NCBI RefSeq assembly: GCF_022919075.1
Contig: NZ_CP095078.1
Location: 992,001-1,056,000 of the forward strand
Source: Nocardioides sp. W7
GTDB taxonomy: Bacteria; Actinomycetota; Actinomycetes; Propionibacteriales; Nocardioidaceae
Reading direction: 5' to 3'
Length of the DNA: 64,000 nucleotides
In this document: positions 44,475-52,939 of the stretch, in pieces
Numbering within the stretch: the stretch's first letter is position 1
Layout: every line of letters starts with the position of its first letter
Notes under the pieces: generated by a model
What the model was told of the DNA's origin: nothing
Seen by the model: the letters and a program-made list of their open reading frames with translations, nothing else
Database searches by the model: none
Position numbers and translations under genes: made by a program

Positions 44475-45224
44475 TCAGCTCGCGCTCGACCGGCTCGTCG
44501 CGATGTGGTCCTCGACCAGGCGCCGGGTGTCCGCAACGACCTGGGCCTCGGTGAGCTCCCGGGCCAGGTCGGCCCGATGCCCGGCCACGGCGTCGACCAC
44601 CGCGGCCCGCTCCGCGGCCACCGCGCCGGCGGCCCGGTCCGACCGGAGCCGCCAGCTGACCTGCGCGAGGTCGAACTGGAGGTCGATCTCCAGCCGGGTC
44701 AGGCGGGCTGACTGCGCGGCCGCCGCCACCTCGATGTAGTAGCGGCCGTCGAGCCGGTGCAGCTCGGTGGCGTCGCGCGCGTCCGCCATCCGCGCGACCA
44801 GCTCGCGCAGCCGGGCCAGCTCGGTGCGCGAGGCGCGCTCGGCCGCCAGTCGGGCCGCCGAGCCGGCCGCCATCGCGTGCATGTCGCCGAGCTCGCGCAG
44901 GTCGCTGGTGCCGACCTCGGCGAGCCGGTCCCGGGACAGCTCGGCCAGCGCGGCCGGCGACATCCGGACGAAGCTGCCGCCGCCCCGTCCCCGCCGGGTC
45001 TCCACCAGACCCCGCGCGCGCAGCTCGGCCAGCGCCTCCCGCAAGGTCACCGTCGAGACGTTGAGCGCCGCTGCGAGGTGCGCTTCCGACGGCAGCTGCT
45101 CGCCGTTCTCGATCAGGCCGAGGGCGATGGCGCTGCCGAGCCGGCGCGCCACGGCCTCGCTCCGGCCGCCGCCGTCCAGGGGCGTGAGCAGCGCACTGCG
45201 GGCGTCGCCGGACAGCAGTCGCAC
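44475..45224 (-). CDS. GntR-family (FCD/FadR) transcriptional regulator
   Basis: 249 aa. The winged helix (L-P-S-E-A-H-L-A-A-A-L-N-V-S-T-V-T-L-R-E-A-L, then G-R-G-G-G-S-F-V) is followed by an all-helical FCD ligand domain with metal-type His (E-L-H-R-L-D-G-R, V-A-G-H-R-A-D-L). GTG 45224 is preferred because GAGGAGG lies 8 nt upstream; ATG 45296 would add a weakly conserved leader. It is divergent from the oxidase operon and probably represses it. Confidence 0.87.
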   Translation of the reverse strand: MRLLSGDARSALLTPLDGGGRSEAVARRLGSAIALGLIENGEQLPSEAHLAAALNVSTVTLREALAELRARGLVETRRGRGGGSFVRMSPAALAELSRDRLAEVGTSDLRELGDMHAMAAGSAARLAAERASRTELARLRELVARMADARDATELHRLDGRYYIEVAAAAQSARLTRLEIDLQFDLAQVSWRLRSDRAAGAVAAERAAVVDAVAGHRADLARELTEAQVVADTRRLVEDHIATSRSSAS

Positions 45225-45280
45225 GGCGTCGTCCTCCTCGCGCTCGGCGGCCTTCCCACCCCAGGATCGGGGTTGCCAGT

Positions 45281-45302
45281 AAACCTTCAATCTCATAGGT
45301 TT
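45281..45302. promoter_or_regulatory. Candidate GntR operator
   Basis: AAACCT (45281-45286) and AGGTTT (45297-45302) form an inverted repeat with 10 nt between them, in the divergent regulator/oxidase intergenic region. Confidence 0.45.
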
Positions 45303-45315
45303 GCATCCCTCACGG

Positions 45316-45331
45316 TGTGATCTGGCTCACT
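45316..45331. promoter_or_regulatory. CRP-type site upstream of FeS/FAD oxidase operon
   Basis: TGTGATCTGGCTCACT matches the CRP consensus TGTGA-N6-TCACA in nine of the ten defined positions. It ends only 15 nt before ATG 45347, so bound CRP would overlap or follow the transcription start. Confidence 0.6.
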
Positions 45332-45346
45332 TCAAGGGAGGCGCGG

Positions 45347-46714
45347 ATGGCCCGGACCGAGAGTGGGAGGGGCGGCGGCGACGCCCTGTCGACGCCGTTC
45401 ACCCCCGGGATGCGCGACAACCCCGCCGAGCTGGCGGACTTCACCGACGGGATCGTCGGCCGGCCGCTGCCGCTCGCCGACCCGGACCCGCCCGCCCCCT
45501 CGCCCGAGCAGGCGTTCGCCGCCGAGTGGCGCAACGCGGCGTACAACTGCTTCTCCTCGGGGCACAAGTTCTGCCGCGAGGTGTGCCCGGTGATGCAGGT
45601 GACCCGCAACGAGTCGTGGACCCCGACCGCCTTCCACGCCAACGTCGTGGCGATGGAGCGCGGCGAGCTCACCGTCGAGGACGTCGCCGCCGACTACGTC
45701 AACTGCACCCAGTGCGGGGCCTGCGAGCTGCGCTGCCCCAACACGCTGTTCACCGGTGACTTCTACCGGTTCCGCACCCGCACGGTCGACGTCGTCAAGG
45801 CGGTGCGGGCCCTCGCCGTCGACCAGGGCGTGCACCAGGAGGGCTGGCGCACCTGGAACGCCCGCACCGACGAGCTCACCCACGAGCCGGTGCTCGGCGA
45901 GACCCCGGTCAGCCAGGAGCACGTGCGCGACTGGAGCGCGGGACTCGACCTGCCGATCGGCGGCGAGACGGTGCTGTTCGTCGACTGCGAGGCGGCGTTC
46001 TACCGCACCTCGGTGCCGCGGGCGGTGGCCCAGATCCTGACGCTGGCGGGCTACGAGTTCGGGCTGATGGGGGAGCAGTGGTGCTGCGGCGGCCCGGCCG
46101 CCGAGATGGGGTACGTCGAGCAGGCGCAGCGGTTCGCCCGCCACAACCTCGACGACTGGCGCTCGACGGGCACCAAGCGGGTGCTCGTGCTCGACCCGCA
46201 CGACTACATCTCGTTCACCGAGGACTACCCCCGCTACTTCGGCGAGGAGTACGACGGCATCGAGGTCGTGCTGGTCGTCGAGCTCCTCGCCCAGCTGATC
46301 CGGGAGGGCCGCCTGACGCCGTCCGTCCCCGTCGAGCGGGCGATCACCTATCACGACCCCTGTCGGCTCAACAAGCGCAAGGGGATCTGGCAGGAGCCCC
46401 GCGAGATCCTCCGCGCGATCCCCGGCCTGACCTTCCACGACGTCGACCGGGTCACCCAGTGGTCGTACTGCTCCGGCGGCGGCGGGGGCCTGCCGATCGA
46501 GAAGCCGGAGCTCACCGAGCGGATCTCGGCGAGCCGTCTCGAGAAGGCGGCCGCCCTCGAGGTCGACACCCTGGTCAGCGCCTGTCCGTGGTCCGAGCGC
46601 CCGCTGTCGGCGGCCGGGGAGGGCCACGACATCGACGTGGTCGACCTCCACGAGCTGCTCGCGGCCTCCCTCGGCATCGAGGTCGGGGGCACGACGGACG
46701 GAGGCGTGTCGTGA
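45347..46714 (+). CDS. Iron-sulfur (CCG-domain) oxidoreductase subunit
   Basis: 455 aa. One canonical 4Fe-4S motif C-T-Q-C-G-A-C-E-L-R-C-P lies near residue 125. Before it is an unusual C-F-S-S-G-H-K-F-C-R-E-V-C-P, where a second ferredoxin motif would be expected. Two CCG-type blocks follow: C-C-G-G-P-A-A-E-M-G, then H-D-P-C-R-L and C-S-G-G-G-G-G-L-P. This is the GlcF/HdrD-like electron-transfer partner of a FAD oxidase. ATG 45347 has AAGGGAGG upstream; its stop overlaps the oxidase start (GTGA). Confidence 0.85.
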   Translation: MARTESGRGGGDALSTPFTPGMRDNPAELADFTDGIVGRPLPLADPDPPAPSPEQAFAAEWRNAAYNCFSSGHKFCREVCPVMQVTRNESWTPTAFHANVVAMERGELTVEDVAADYVNCTQCGACELRCPNTLFTGDFYRFRTRTVDVVKAVRALAVDQGVHQEGWRTWNARTDELTHEPVLGETPVSQEHVRDWSAGLDLPIGGETVLFVDCEAAFYRTSVPRAVAQILTLAGYEFGLMGEQWCCGGPAAEMGYVEQAQRFARHNLDDWRSTGTKRVLVLDPHDYISFTEDYPRYFGEEYDGIEVVLVVELLAQLIREGRLTPSVPVERAITYHDPCRLNKRKGIWQEPREILRAIPGLTFHDVDRVTQWSYCSGGGGGLPIEKPELTERISASRLEKAAALEVDTLVSACPWSERPLSAAGEGHDIDVVDLHELLAASLGIEVGGTTDGGVS

Positions 46715-48219
46715 CCCTCCAGCTCGAGCGCCTCGACGAGGTGGTGACCGCGCTGCGCACCGTGCTGGCCGACGACCAGATCCTCACCTCCAAGGCCGAC
46801 CGGCTGAACCGTGCCCGCGTCCCCGCGCCGTTCCCGGTGCACCGGTGGGCCGAGCGGCTGCCCGACCTGGCCGTGCTGCCGACCAGCACCGAGCAGGTCG
46901 CCGGCGTGGTCCGGATCGCCAACGAGCTGCGCGTCCCCGTCGTACCGCGGGACGGGGGGACCGGGCTCACCGACGGCGCCGTGCCGCTGCGCGGCGGCAT
47001 CGTGCTCGACGTCAAGCGGATGAACGAGATCCACGCCCTCGACCTGGAGAACCGCACGGTGACCGTCGGTGCCGGCATCAACATGCTCAAGCTCAACGAG
47101 CAGCTCGCGCGGCACGGTCTGTTCTACCCCGACGACCCGGCGTCGTACCCTTGCTCGCTGGTCGGCGGGCGGATCGGCACCAGCGGCTGGTCGCTGATCG
47201 GCGCCCGGTACGGCCACACCCGCGACCTGGTGCTCAGCTTTGACCACGTGCTCCCGACCGGCGAGGTGATGCACGTCGGTGACGGGATCGGCCACCAGAT
47301 CAGCAAGTCCTCCAGCGGCTACCAGCTCAAGCACCTGTTCATGGGCCACCAGGGCACGCTCGGGGTCGCGACGGAGGCGACGCTCAAGCTGTACCCGAAG
47401 CCGGAGGCCGAGCTCTCGCCGTTCTGGGCTTTCGACGACTACGACGACGCCTACCGGTGCGTGGGCGCGCTGGCCCGGGCCGGGGTCGCGACCTTCGCCG
47501 GGGCGGTGCTCTTCGACGAGTGGAAGGTCGCCTACCTGCGTCGCGACGACGAGGCCTACATCCCCCAGCCCGGCGACGTGCGCGCCCTGGTCTGTGCGGT
47601 GCTGTACGGCTACGAGGACGAGGTCCGCCCGGCCGGGCGGCGGCTGTTCCGGATCGCCAGGGAGTACGGCGCCCGCTACCTCGGGGACGAGATCTCCGAG
47701 GGTGACTGGGCCGCCCGCCACGACCGCTACGCGACTCCGCTGCACGGCCGCACCAAGGACGGCCAGGTGGTCCCGATGAGCTGGCACTGCGAGGACGCCG
47801 CCATCAACTACACCCGGCTGCCCGCGGTCTCGAAGGCCTGGCACGAGATCGTCGCCGACCTGCGCCGTCGTACCGACGTCTTCGACGACTGGGGGATGTT
47901 CGCCTACACCTCCGCCGACACCGGCGTCGACTACCTCACCGAGATCGACGTCGGCATCTGGGAGCAGCACCTCGACGACCGGGCCTGGGAGCTCTGGGTC
48001 GCGGCCAAGCGGGACCTCGCCGCGGTCGCCCTGGCCCATCGCGGCTCGATCAGCGCCTGCCACGGCTCGTGCCGCGAGGGCGAGGTGGACCTCGTCCCGG
48101 ACGAGCTGGGCCGCGGGTACGACCTGATGCTCGACCTCAAGCGCACCCTGGACCCGAACAACATCATGAACCCCGGGAAGTACCACCTCGACCGGGCCTA
48201 CGAGCCGGGCGGCCGGTGA
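46711..48219 (+). CDS. FAD-linked oxidase (GlcD/D-lactate dehydrogenase type)
   Basis: 502 aa. A FAD PCMH domain (V-V-P-R-D-G-G-T-G-L-T, C-S-L-V-G-G-R-I-G-T-S-G-W, G-H-Q-G-T-L-G-V-A-T-E) is followed by a C-terminal substrate domain ending L-D-P-N-N-I-M-N-P-G-K. The family oxidises 2-hydroxy acids such as glycolate, D-lactate or D-2-hydroxyglutarate. C-H-G-S-C-R-E-G near residue 450 may hold metal. The exact substrate is unknown. It pairs with the preceding FeS protein. Confidence 0.88.
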   Translation: MTLQLERLDEVVTALRTVLADDQILTSKADRLNRARVPAPFPVHRWAERLPDLAVLPTSTEQVAGVVRIANELRVPVVPRDGGTGLTDGAVPLRGGIVLDVKRMNEIHALDLENRTVTVGAGINMLKLNEQLARHGLFYPDDPASYPCSLVGGRIGTSGWSLIGARYGHTRDLVLSFDHVLPTGEVMHVGDGIGHQISKSSSGYQLKHLFMGHQGTLGVATEATLKLYPKPEAELSPFWAFDDYDDAYRCVGALARAGVATFAGAVLFDEWKVAYLRRDDEAYIPQPGDVRALVCAVLYGYEDEVRPAGRRLFRIAREYGARYLGDEISEGDWAARHDRYATPLHGRTKDGQVVPMSWHCEDAAINYTRLPAVSKAWHEIVADLRRRTDVFDDWGMFAYTSADTGVDYLTEIDVGIWEQHLDDRAWELWVAAKRDLAAVALAHRGSISACHGSCREGEVDLVPDELGRGYDLMLDLKRTLDPNNIMNPGKYHLDRAYEPGGR

Positions 48220-48536
48220 TGTGCCCCGAGGAGCAGGACCGCCCGATCGGCTACCGGTACGCCGAGCAGCACGAGCCGCCGCCGCCCGAACGGGCCTCCG
48301 ACGTGGCCCTCACGACCTTCGAGCACGTCTTCGAGGTCGACCCCCGGCTGATGGAGCGCTGGGTGCTGCAACAGCAGTTCCCCAACTGGGACAGCCTCCG
48401 GATCATGAACAGCCGGCACGACCACCTCGACTGGATGCACCGCCACTTCGCCGACCGGGTCGTGACGGGCTCGGAGCTGCTGGCCGAGGTCGAGCACGAC
48501 CCCCCACCGCCCGGACCCGCCGCGCCGGCCAGGTAG
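48219..48536 (+). CDS. Hypothetical protein in oxidase cluster
   Basis: 105 aa, His/Pro-rich and acidic, no membrane helix. Conserved-looking core: F-E-H-V-F-E-V-D-P-R-L-M-E-R-W-V-L-Q-Q-Q-F-P-N-W-D. It starts one base into the oxidase stop (TGATG), which implies tight coupling. No family recognised. Confidence 0.65.
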   Translation: MCPEEQDRPIGYRYAEQHEPPPPERASDVALTTFEHVFEVDPRLMERWVLQQQFPNWDSLRIMNSRHDHLDWMHRHFADRVVTGSELLAEVEHDPPPPGPAAPAR

Positions 48537-48564
48537 CCCGGCCCTCTCGAGAAGGAGTCACCCG

Positions 48565-49614
48565 ATGAGATTCAGCTACGCGATGTTGCCGGACTACCCA
48601 CTCACCGAGTCCCTGGCGTCGATCAGGCGGGCCGACGAGCTCGGTTTCCACGCCGTCTACGCGGCCGACGAGACCTGGCACAAGGACCTGTGGCTGCTCT
48701 TCGCCGCGGCCGCGGCGTCGACCAGCCGGATCCGGCTCGGCCCCAGCATCTCCGGGGTCTGTCTGCGCGAGCCGACGCTGATCGCCCAGGCCGCGGCGAC
48801 GCTCGACGAGCTGACCGGCGGGCGCGCCGAGGTCGCCGTCTCGAGCGGCAATTTCGGGCTGCTCGCGCAGTACAAGATCGACTGGGCGAAGACCAAGCCT
48901 CTGTCGCGGGTCAAGGAGTCGGTGCACGTGATCCGCACCCTGCTCGACGACGGCGTGATCAGCTTCGACGGCGAGTTCTTCTCCTACGACGGGCTCTTCA
49001 CCTTCGCCCGCCCGGTCCAGGAGCACCTGCCGGTGAAGATGGGCGCGATGCGCGGACCGAAGTCCTTCGAGGCGGCGACGGAACTCTCCGACGGCTGCCA
49101 CCACGCGCTCAGCTACACCCGCGAGGCCTACGAATACATGATGGAGCACTGCGCCATCGGCGCGGAGCGGGCCGGCAAGAACCTGCAGGACCTCGACCTG
49201 GGCTCGTGGGTGGTGTTCTGCGTCGCCGAGGACTCCGCGGTCGCCAAGGACGCGGCCCGCAGCATGGTCGGCCTCTACGCCTCCTCGATGCCGCACGAGC
49301 AGCTGAAGCGCAACGGCGTCCAGCCCGACGAGGTCGCACCGATCATCGCGGCGATCGGCGCGGGCGACATGGCGCGTGGGATCGAGCTGACCACTCCCGA
49401 CCTGGCCGAGCGTCTCTCCATCGCCGGCACGCCCGAGGAGGTCACCGCGAGGATCAAGGAGCAGATCGAGCCGACCGGGGTCAACCACATGATCCTGGCC
49501 ATCACCGACGCCGCCCTGGTGAAGGCGCTGATGGGTCGCGAGCTCGAGGGGGTCCCGGACATCAACTCCCAGCTGCAGCTCGTGCACGACCAGGTGATGC
49601 CGGCGTTCGCGTGA
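48565..49614 (+). CDS. LLM-class flavin-dependent oxidoreductase (probably F420)
   Basis: 349 aa, complete luciferase-like TIM barrel. F-S-Y-A-M-L-P-D-Y, A-D-E-T-W-H-K-D-L-W and R-I-R-L-G-P-S-I resemble F420-dependent reductases of the methylene-H4MPT reductase type. GAAGGAG 9 nt upstream of the ATG gives a clear ribosome site. It ends the GntR-controlled cluster and may act on the product of the FAD oxidase. Confidence 0.85.
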   Translation: MRFSYAMLPDYPLTESLASIRRADELGFHAVYAADETWHKDLWLLFAAAAASTSRIRLGPSISGVCLREPTLIAQAAATLDELTGGRAEVAVSSGNFGLLAQYKIDWAKTKPLSRVKESVHVIRTLLDDGVISFDGEFFSYDGLFTFARPVQEHLPVKMGAMRGPKSFEAATELSDGCHHALSYTREAYEYMMEHCAIGAERAGKNLQDLDLGSWVVFCVAEDSAVAKDAARSMVGLYASSMPHEQLKRNGVQPDEVAPIIAAIGAGDMARGIELTTPDLAERLSIAGTPEEVTARIKEQIEPTGVNHMILAITDAALVKALMGRELEGVPDINSQLQLVHDQVMPAFA

Positions 49615-49635
49615 GCCGCGACGACGGGTCCGGGT

Positions 49636-49723
49636 TGGCAGAGGGGGCGGGATTCGAACCCGCGGTAGGTCTCCCTACGACCGCTTTCAAGGCGGTTCCG
49701 ATCGGCCGCTCCGGCACCCCTCC
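49636..49723 (-). tRNA. tRNA-Ser(UGA)
   Basis: Class II tRNA with a long variable arm. The anticodon loop is CTTGAAA (anticodon TGA) on stem ACCGC/GCGGT. The T arm is GCGGGTTCGAATCCCGC. Acceptor arms GGAGGGG and CCCCTCT pair with one G-U. A 3' CCA is encoded. Confidence 0.97.
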
Positions 49724-49765
49724 TCGCGCATCCGGGGATGCGCCGGGGAGAAGTCTAGGCGGTGA

Positions 49766-50173
49766 TCACTCCGAGCCGCCGAGCTCCAGCTCCACGTCGT
49801 CGTAGGCGAGGTCGTTGAGCCGCTGCACGTGGTGGTGCACGTCGACCACGAGCCGCTTGAGCTCGATGCGGACCTCCTCGACCGATTCGGTCTCCAGGAC
49901 GACGCTCCCGAGCCGGTTGAGCCGGCCGAGCAGCACGTTGCGCTCCCGGAACGCCGTGCCGCCGCGGGCGGCCAGCCAGCCGTCGTCGGGACCCGCCGCC
50001 TCGCCGGCCAGCGCGTCGCGCAGCGCCGCCATCCGCTGCCGGACCACCCAGCGCCAGTTGCCGAGCGGCACTCCCCGCTGTCGCGGCGCGTCGAGGGCCA
50101 GATCGAGGCCCTGGAGCGCGATCGTCAGGCGGGCGGTCATCCCGCTGGTGGTCGGTGTGCGGGTCGTGGCCAT
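49766..50173 (-). CDS. Conserved hypothetical protein
   Basis: 135 aa, soluble and helical. L-G-N-W-R-W-V-V-R-Q-R-M-A-A-L-R-D-A-L and H-H-H-V-Q-R-L-N-D-L-A-Y-D-D-V-E-L-E-L-G-G-S-E are its distinctive parts. No family named with confidence. A CRP-type site lies 32 bp upstream of the start. Confidence 0.65.
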   Translation of the reverse strand: MATTRTPTTSGMTARLTIALQGLDLALDAPRQRGVPLGNWRWVVRQRMAALRDALAGEAAGPDDGWLAARGGTAFRERNVLLGRLNRLGSVVLETESVEEVRIELKRLVVDVHHHVQRLNDLAYDDVELELGGSE

Positions 50174-50204
50174 GGGCGCCTCCCGGCTGCGTCTGGGGCT
50201 CGAG

Positions 50205-50220
50205 TGTGACCCAGCTCACG
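50205..50220. promoter_or_regulatory. CRP-type site between divergent genes
   Basis: TGTGACCCAGCTCACG, nine of ten defined CRP positions. It lies 32 bp upstream of the minus-strand gene starting at 50173 and 66 bp upstream of the plus-strand gene at 50286. Confidence 0.55.
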
Positions 50221-50285
50221 ACCGATCACAAGGCCGTCGAGGGCCGGATTGGCCGGTGCCCGGACCGGCGTTGTCCAATAGGAGG

Positions 50286-50771
50286 GTGCCAGACCCCGCT
50301 CCACTCCCGCCCGCCGACGCCGCCTCGGTGGACTACCGACTCAACCCGGCGTTCGCGGCCCGGTTCGTGGGGCTCGCCCTGGTCCTCACCGCCCTGCTGA
50401 TGTTCGCCGCGACCGCCCTGGTGGCCGTCCTCGACCTGCCCGCCGACGTCCTGGTCGTGCTGCTCGTGGTCAGCGTGGTGGCGGTCTTCGTGCTGGGCTG
50501 GCGGCTGCGCTCGCGGTCCTTCGTGCTCCGCTGCGACCGGGACGGCTACCGGGTCGGCCTGGTCCGGGGCGCCGGCGTGACTGCGGCCCGGTGGACCGAC
50601 GTCGCGGACGCCGCCACCGCCTCGCCGCGGGGCATCCCCTGCGTCGTCCTGCACCTGAAGGACGGCCGGACCACCACGATCCCCGTGCAGGCGCTCGCGA
50701 TCGACCGCGAGCAGTTCGTCCGCGAGCTGCAGCAGCACCTCCAGCGTGGTCAGGGTCTGCGCCCGGTCTGA
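50286..50771 (+). CDS. Membrane protein with PH-like domain
   Basis: 161 aa. Two close membrane helices (about 27-50 and 52-72) precede a small beta-rich domain (F-V-L-R-C-D-R-D-G-Y-R-V-G...W-T-D-V-A-D-A...L-H-L-K-D-G-R-T-T-T-I) that looks PH/PrgI-like. GTG 50286 has AGGAGG just upstream. Function unknown. Confidence 0.68.
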   Translation: MPDPAPLPPADAASVDYRLNPAFAARFVGLALVLTALLMFAATALVAVLDLPADVLVVLLVVSVVAVFVLGWRLRSRSFVLRCDRDGYRVGLVRGAGVTAARWTDVADAATASPRGIPCVVLHLKDGRTTTIPVQALAIDREQFVRELQQHLQRGQGLRPV

Positions 50772-50860
50772 CCGCCCGGCCTGATCACCCGATCTGACCG
50801 CGAGGTCGGGGCTGATTCGTGGATCGCCGCACCGGCCTAGTAGCCTGTCGGCGCTGTCGA

Positions 50861-50954
50861 GGAGGCGTCGCCTAGTCCGGTCTATGGCGCCCGCCTGCTA
50901 AGCGGGTTTGGGGCTACAACCCCATCGAGGGTTCAAATCCCTCCGCCTCCGCCA
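50861..50954 (+). tRNA. tRNA-Ser(GCU)
   Basis: Class II tRNA. Acceptor GGAGGCG/CGCCTCC is perfect. Anticodon loop CTGCTAA (anticodon GCT) on stem CCCGC/GCGGG. T arm GAGGGTTCAAATCCCTC. The 3' CCA is encoded. Confidence 0.97.
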
Positions 50955-50969
50955 GAGATAGACGCAAGG

Positions 50970-51001
50970 AAACCCCCGGTGAGCCTGGCTCGCCGGGGGT
51001 T
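50970..51001 (+). terminator. Terminator after tRNA-Ser(GCU)
   Basis: AACCCCCGGTGAGCC pairs with GGCTCGCCGGGGGTT through one G-T mismatch around a TG loop. TTCCTTCGTT follows. It also ends the convergent iron-transport operon. Confidence 0.85.
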
Positions 51002-51029
51002 CCTTCGTTCCGAATTCAGGACTCGGGGC

Positions 51030-51878
51030 TCAGGCCTCGACGGACGGGCCCGCGAGGGCCTCGACCCGGCCGTCGGTCGGGTCGGCGTGGTGGCGTCCGA
51101 TGGGCAGCACCATCGGCTTGCCCGAGACCGGGTCGGGGACGACGCGGGAGGCCATGCCGAAGACGTCACGCACCGTCTCGGCGGTGAGGACCTGGCCGGG
51201 GTCGCCGGCGGCGTACAGGTGGCCCTCCCGCACGGCCACCAGGTGGTCGGCGTAGCGCGCGGCCAGGTTGAGGTCGTGCAGCACCATCACGATGGTCGTG
51301 CCGCGGCTGCGGTTGAGGTCGGTGAGCAGGTCGAGTACGTCGACCTGGTGGCTGACGTCGAGGAAGGTCGTCGGCTCGTCGAGCAGCAGGATGTCGGTCT
51401 GCTGGGCCAACGCCATCGCGATCCAGACCCGCTGGCGCTGGCCGCCGGACAGCTCGTCGACGCTGCGGTCGGCGAGCTCGAGGGTGTCGGTGAGCCGCAG
51501 CGCCTCGGCGACGGCGGCGCTGTCGTCGGCGGCCCAGCGCGAGAGCACCCGCTGATGGGGGTTTCGGCCGCGGGAGACCAGGTCGCCGACGACGATGCCC
51601 TCGGGCGCGACCGGCGACTGCGGGAGCAGCCCGAGGGTGCGCGCGACGTCCTTGGTCGGCAGCTTGTGCAGTGCCTTGCCGTCGAGGAGCACCCGGCCGC
51701 CCCGGGGGGCCAGCAGTCGCGACATGGCCCGCAACAGGGTGGACTTGCCGCAGGCGTTCGCGCCGACGATCGCGGTGATCTGCCCGGGCGGGACGACCAG
51801 GTCGAGGTCGTCGATGACGGTGCGGTCGCCGTACCCCAGGGTGATGCCCTCGACGACGAGGGAGTGGGCGTCGGTCAC
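51030..51878 (-). CDS. Iron-siderophore ABC transporter ATPase
   Basis: 282 aa. Walker A G-A-N-A-C-G-K-S-T, signature L-S-G-G-Q-R-Q-R, Walker B I-L-L-L-D-E-P-T and switch His (L-H-D) are all present, in the FepC/FecE style. Cys in the Walker A loop (A-C-G-K) is common in this subgroup. GTG 51878 overlaps the permease stop. It is the last gene of the iron operon. Confidence 0.93.
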   Translation of the reverse strand: MTDAHSLVVEGITLGYGDRTVIDDLDLVVPPGQITAIVGANACGKSTLLRAMSRLLAPRGGRVLLDGKALHKLPTKDVARTLGLLPQSPVAPEGIVVGDLVSRGRNPHQRVLSRWAADDSAAVAEALRLTDTLELADRSVDELSGGQRQRVWIAMALAQQTDILLLDEPTTFLDVSHQVDVLDLLTDLNRSRGTTIVMVLHDLNLAARYADHLVAVREGHLYAAGDPGQVLTAETVRDVFGMASRVVPDPVSGKPMVLPIGRHHADPTDGRVEALAGPSVEA

Positions 51879-52939
51879 AGCGATCCTCCGGAGCGGTTGG
51901 AGCGGACGAGGAGGTAGATGAGGTACGGCGCCCCGAGCGCGCCCGTGATGACGCCGACGGGGTAGCGGTTCTCGAAGGCGAACTGGCCGAGCAGGTCGGC
52001 CGAGGACACCAGCAACGCGCCGACGAGGGCCGCGGGGACCATCAGGGAGCCTCCGGACCCGATGATCCGCGCTGCGATCGGGCCGGACAGGAAGGCGACG
52101 AAGGCGATCGGGCCGGCGGCGGCCGTGGCGAAGGCGATCAGCGCGACGGCGGCGACGATCGCGACCAGCCGGGTGCGTTCGACGCGGACGCCGAGGGCGG
52201 AGGCCGAGTCGTCGCCCTGCTGGAGGAGGTTGAGGTTGCGGGCCTGGGCGAGCAGCACCGGGCAGGCGACGAGCATGGCCAGGGCGAGCGGCCGGGCCTG
52301 GTCCCAGGACGCGTTGTTGAGGCTGCCGGTCAGCCACCGCATCGCGGTCTGCACGTCCCAGACCGCCCCCTGGAGCAGGACGTAGGAGACCACGCTCTCC
52401 AGCATCGCGGCAACGCCGATGCCGATCAGGATCAGCCGGGTGCCGACGACGCCGTCGCGGAACGCGAGGAGGTAGATGACCAGGGCGGTGCCGAGCGCCG
52501 CGGCGATGGCGAGCGCCGAGACGGCGGCCCCGTCGAGGGAGTAGACGACGATCGCGATGACCGCCGCCGCGCTCGCCCCGGAGCTGATCCCGATGATGTC
52601 GGGCGCGGCCAGCGGGTTGCGCAGCATGGTCTGGAAGGTGACCCCGCCCAGGCCGAACGCCGCACCGGTCAGCACGGCCAGGCTGGCGCGCGGCAGCCGG
52701 AGCTCGCCGACCGTGAACGAGGCCCCGGGCACGACCTCGCCGCGGATCACGTCGAGCACCTCGCCCGGCCCGTAGAAGGTGTTTCCGATCATCAGGCTGG
52801 TCGCGTAGACGCCGGCCACCAGGACCGCGAGCACGACCATGACGAGCAGGCGTCGTACGGCGCGCCGGCGGCGGCCGCGGGCGACGCGCACGACCGGGTC
52901 GACGGGAGCCCGAGGGGCGTCGAGGGTCTGGGCACTCAC
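51875..52939 (-). CDS. Iron-siderophore ABC transporter permease 2
   Basis: 354 aa, FecCD family with about nine to ten helices. L-R-L-P-R-A-S-L-A-V-L-T-G-A-A-F-G-L-G-G and R-N-P-L-A-A-P-D-I-I-G-I-S-S-G-A-S are the usual signatures, and G-P-I-A-F-V-A-F-L is near the coupling helix. GTG 52939 overlaps the stop of permease 1, so both are translated together and probably form a heterodimer. Confidence 0.93.
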   Translation of the reverse strand: MSAQTLDAPRAPVDPVVRVARGRRRRAVRRLLVMVVLAVLVAGVYATSLMIGNTFYGPGEVLDVIRGEVVPGASFTVGELRLPRASLAVLTGAAFGLGGVTFQTMLRNPLAAPDIIGISSGASAAAVIAIVVYSLDGAAVSALAIAAALGTALVIYLLAFRDGVVGTRLILIGIGVAAMLESVVSYVLLQGAVWDVQTAMRWLTGSLNNASWDQARPLALAMLVACPVLLAQARNLNLLQQGDDSASALGVRVERTRLVAIVAAVALIAFATAAAGPIAFVAFLSGPIAARIIGSGGSLMVPAALVGALLVSSADLLGQFAFENRYPVGVITGALGAPYLIYLLVRSNRSGGSL

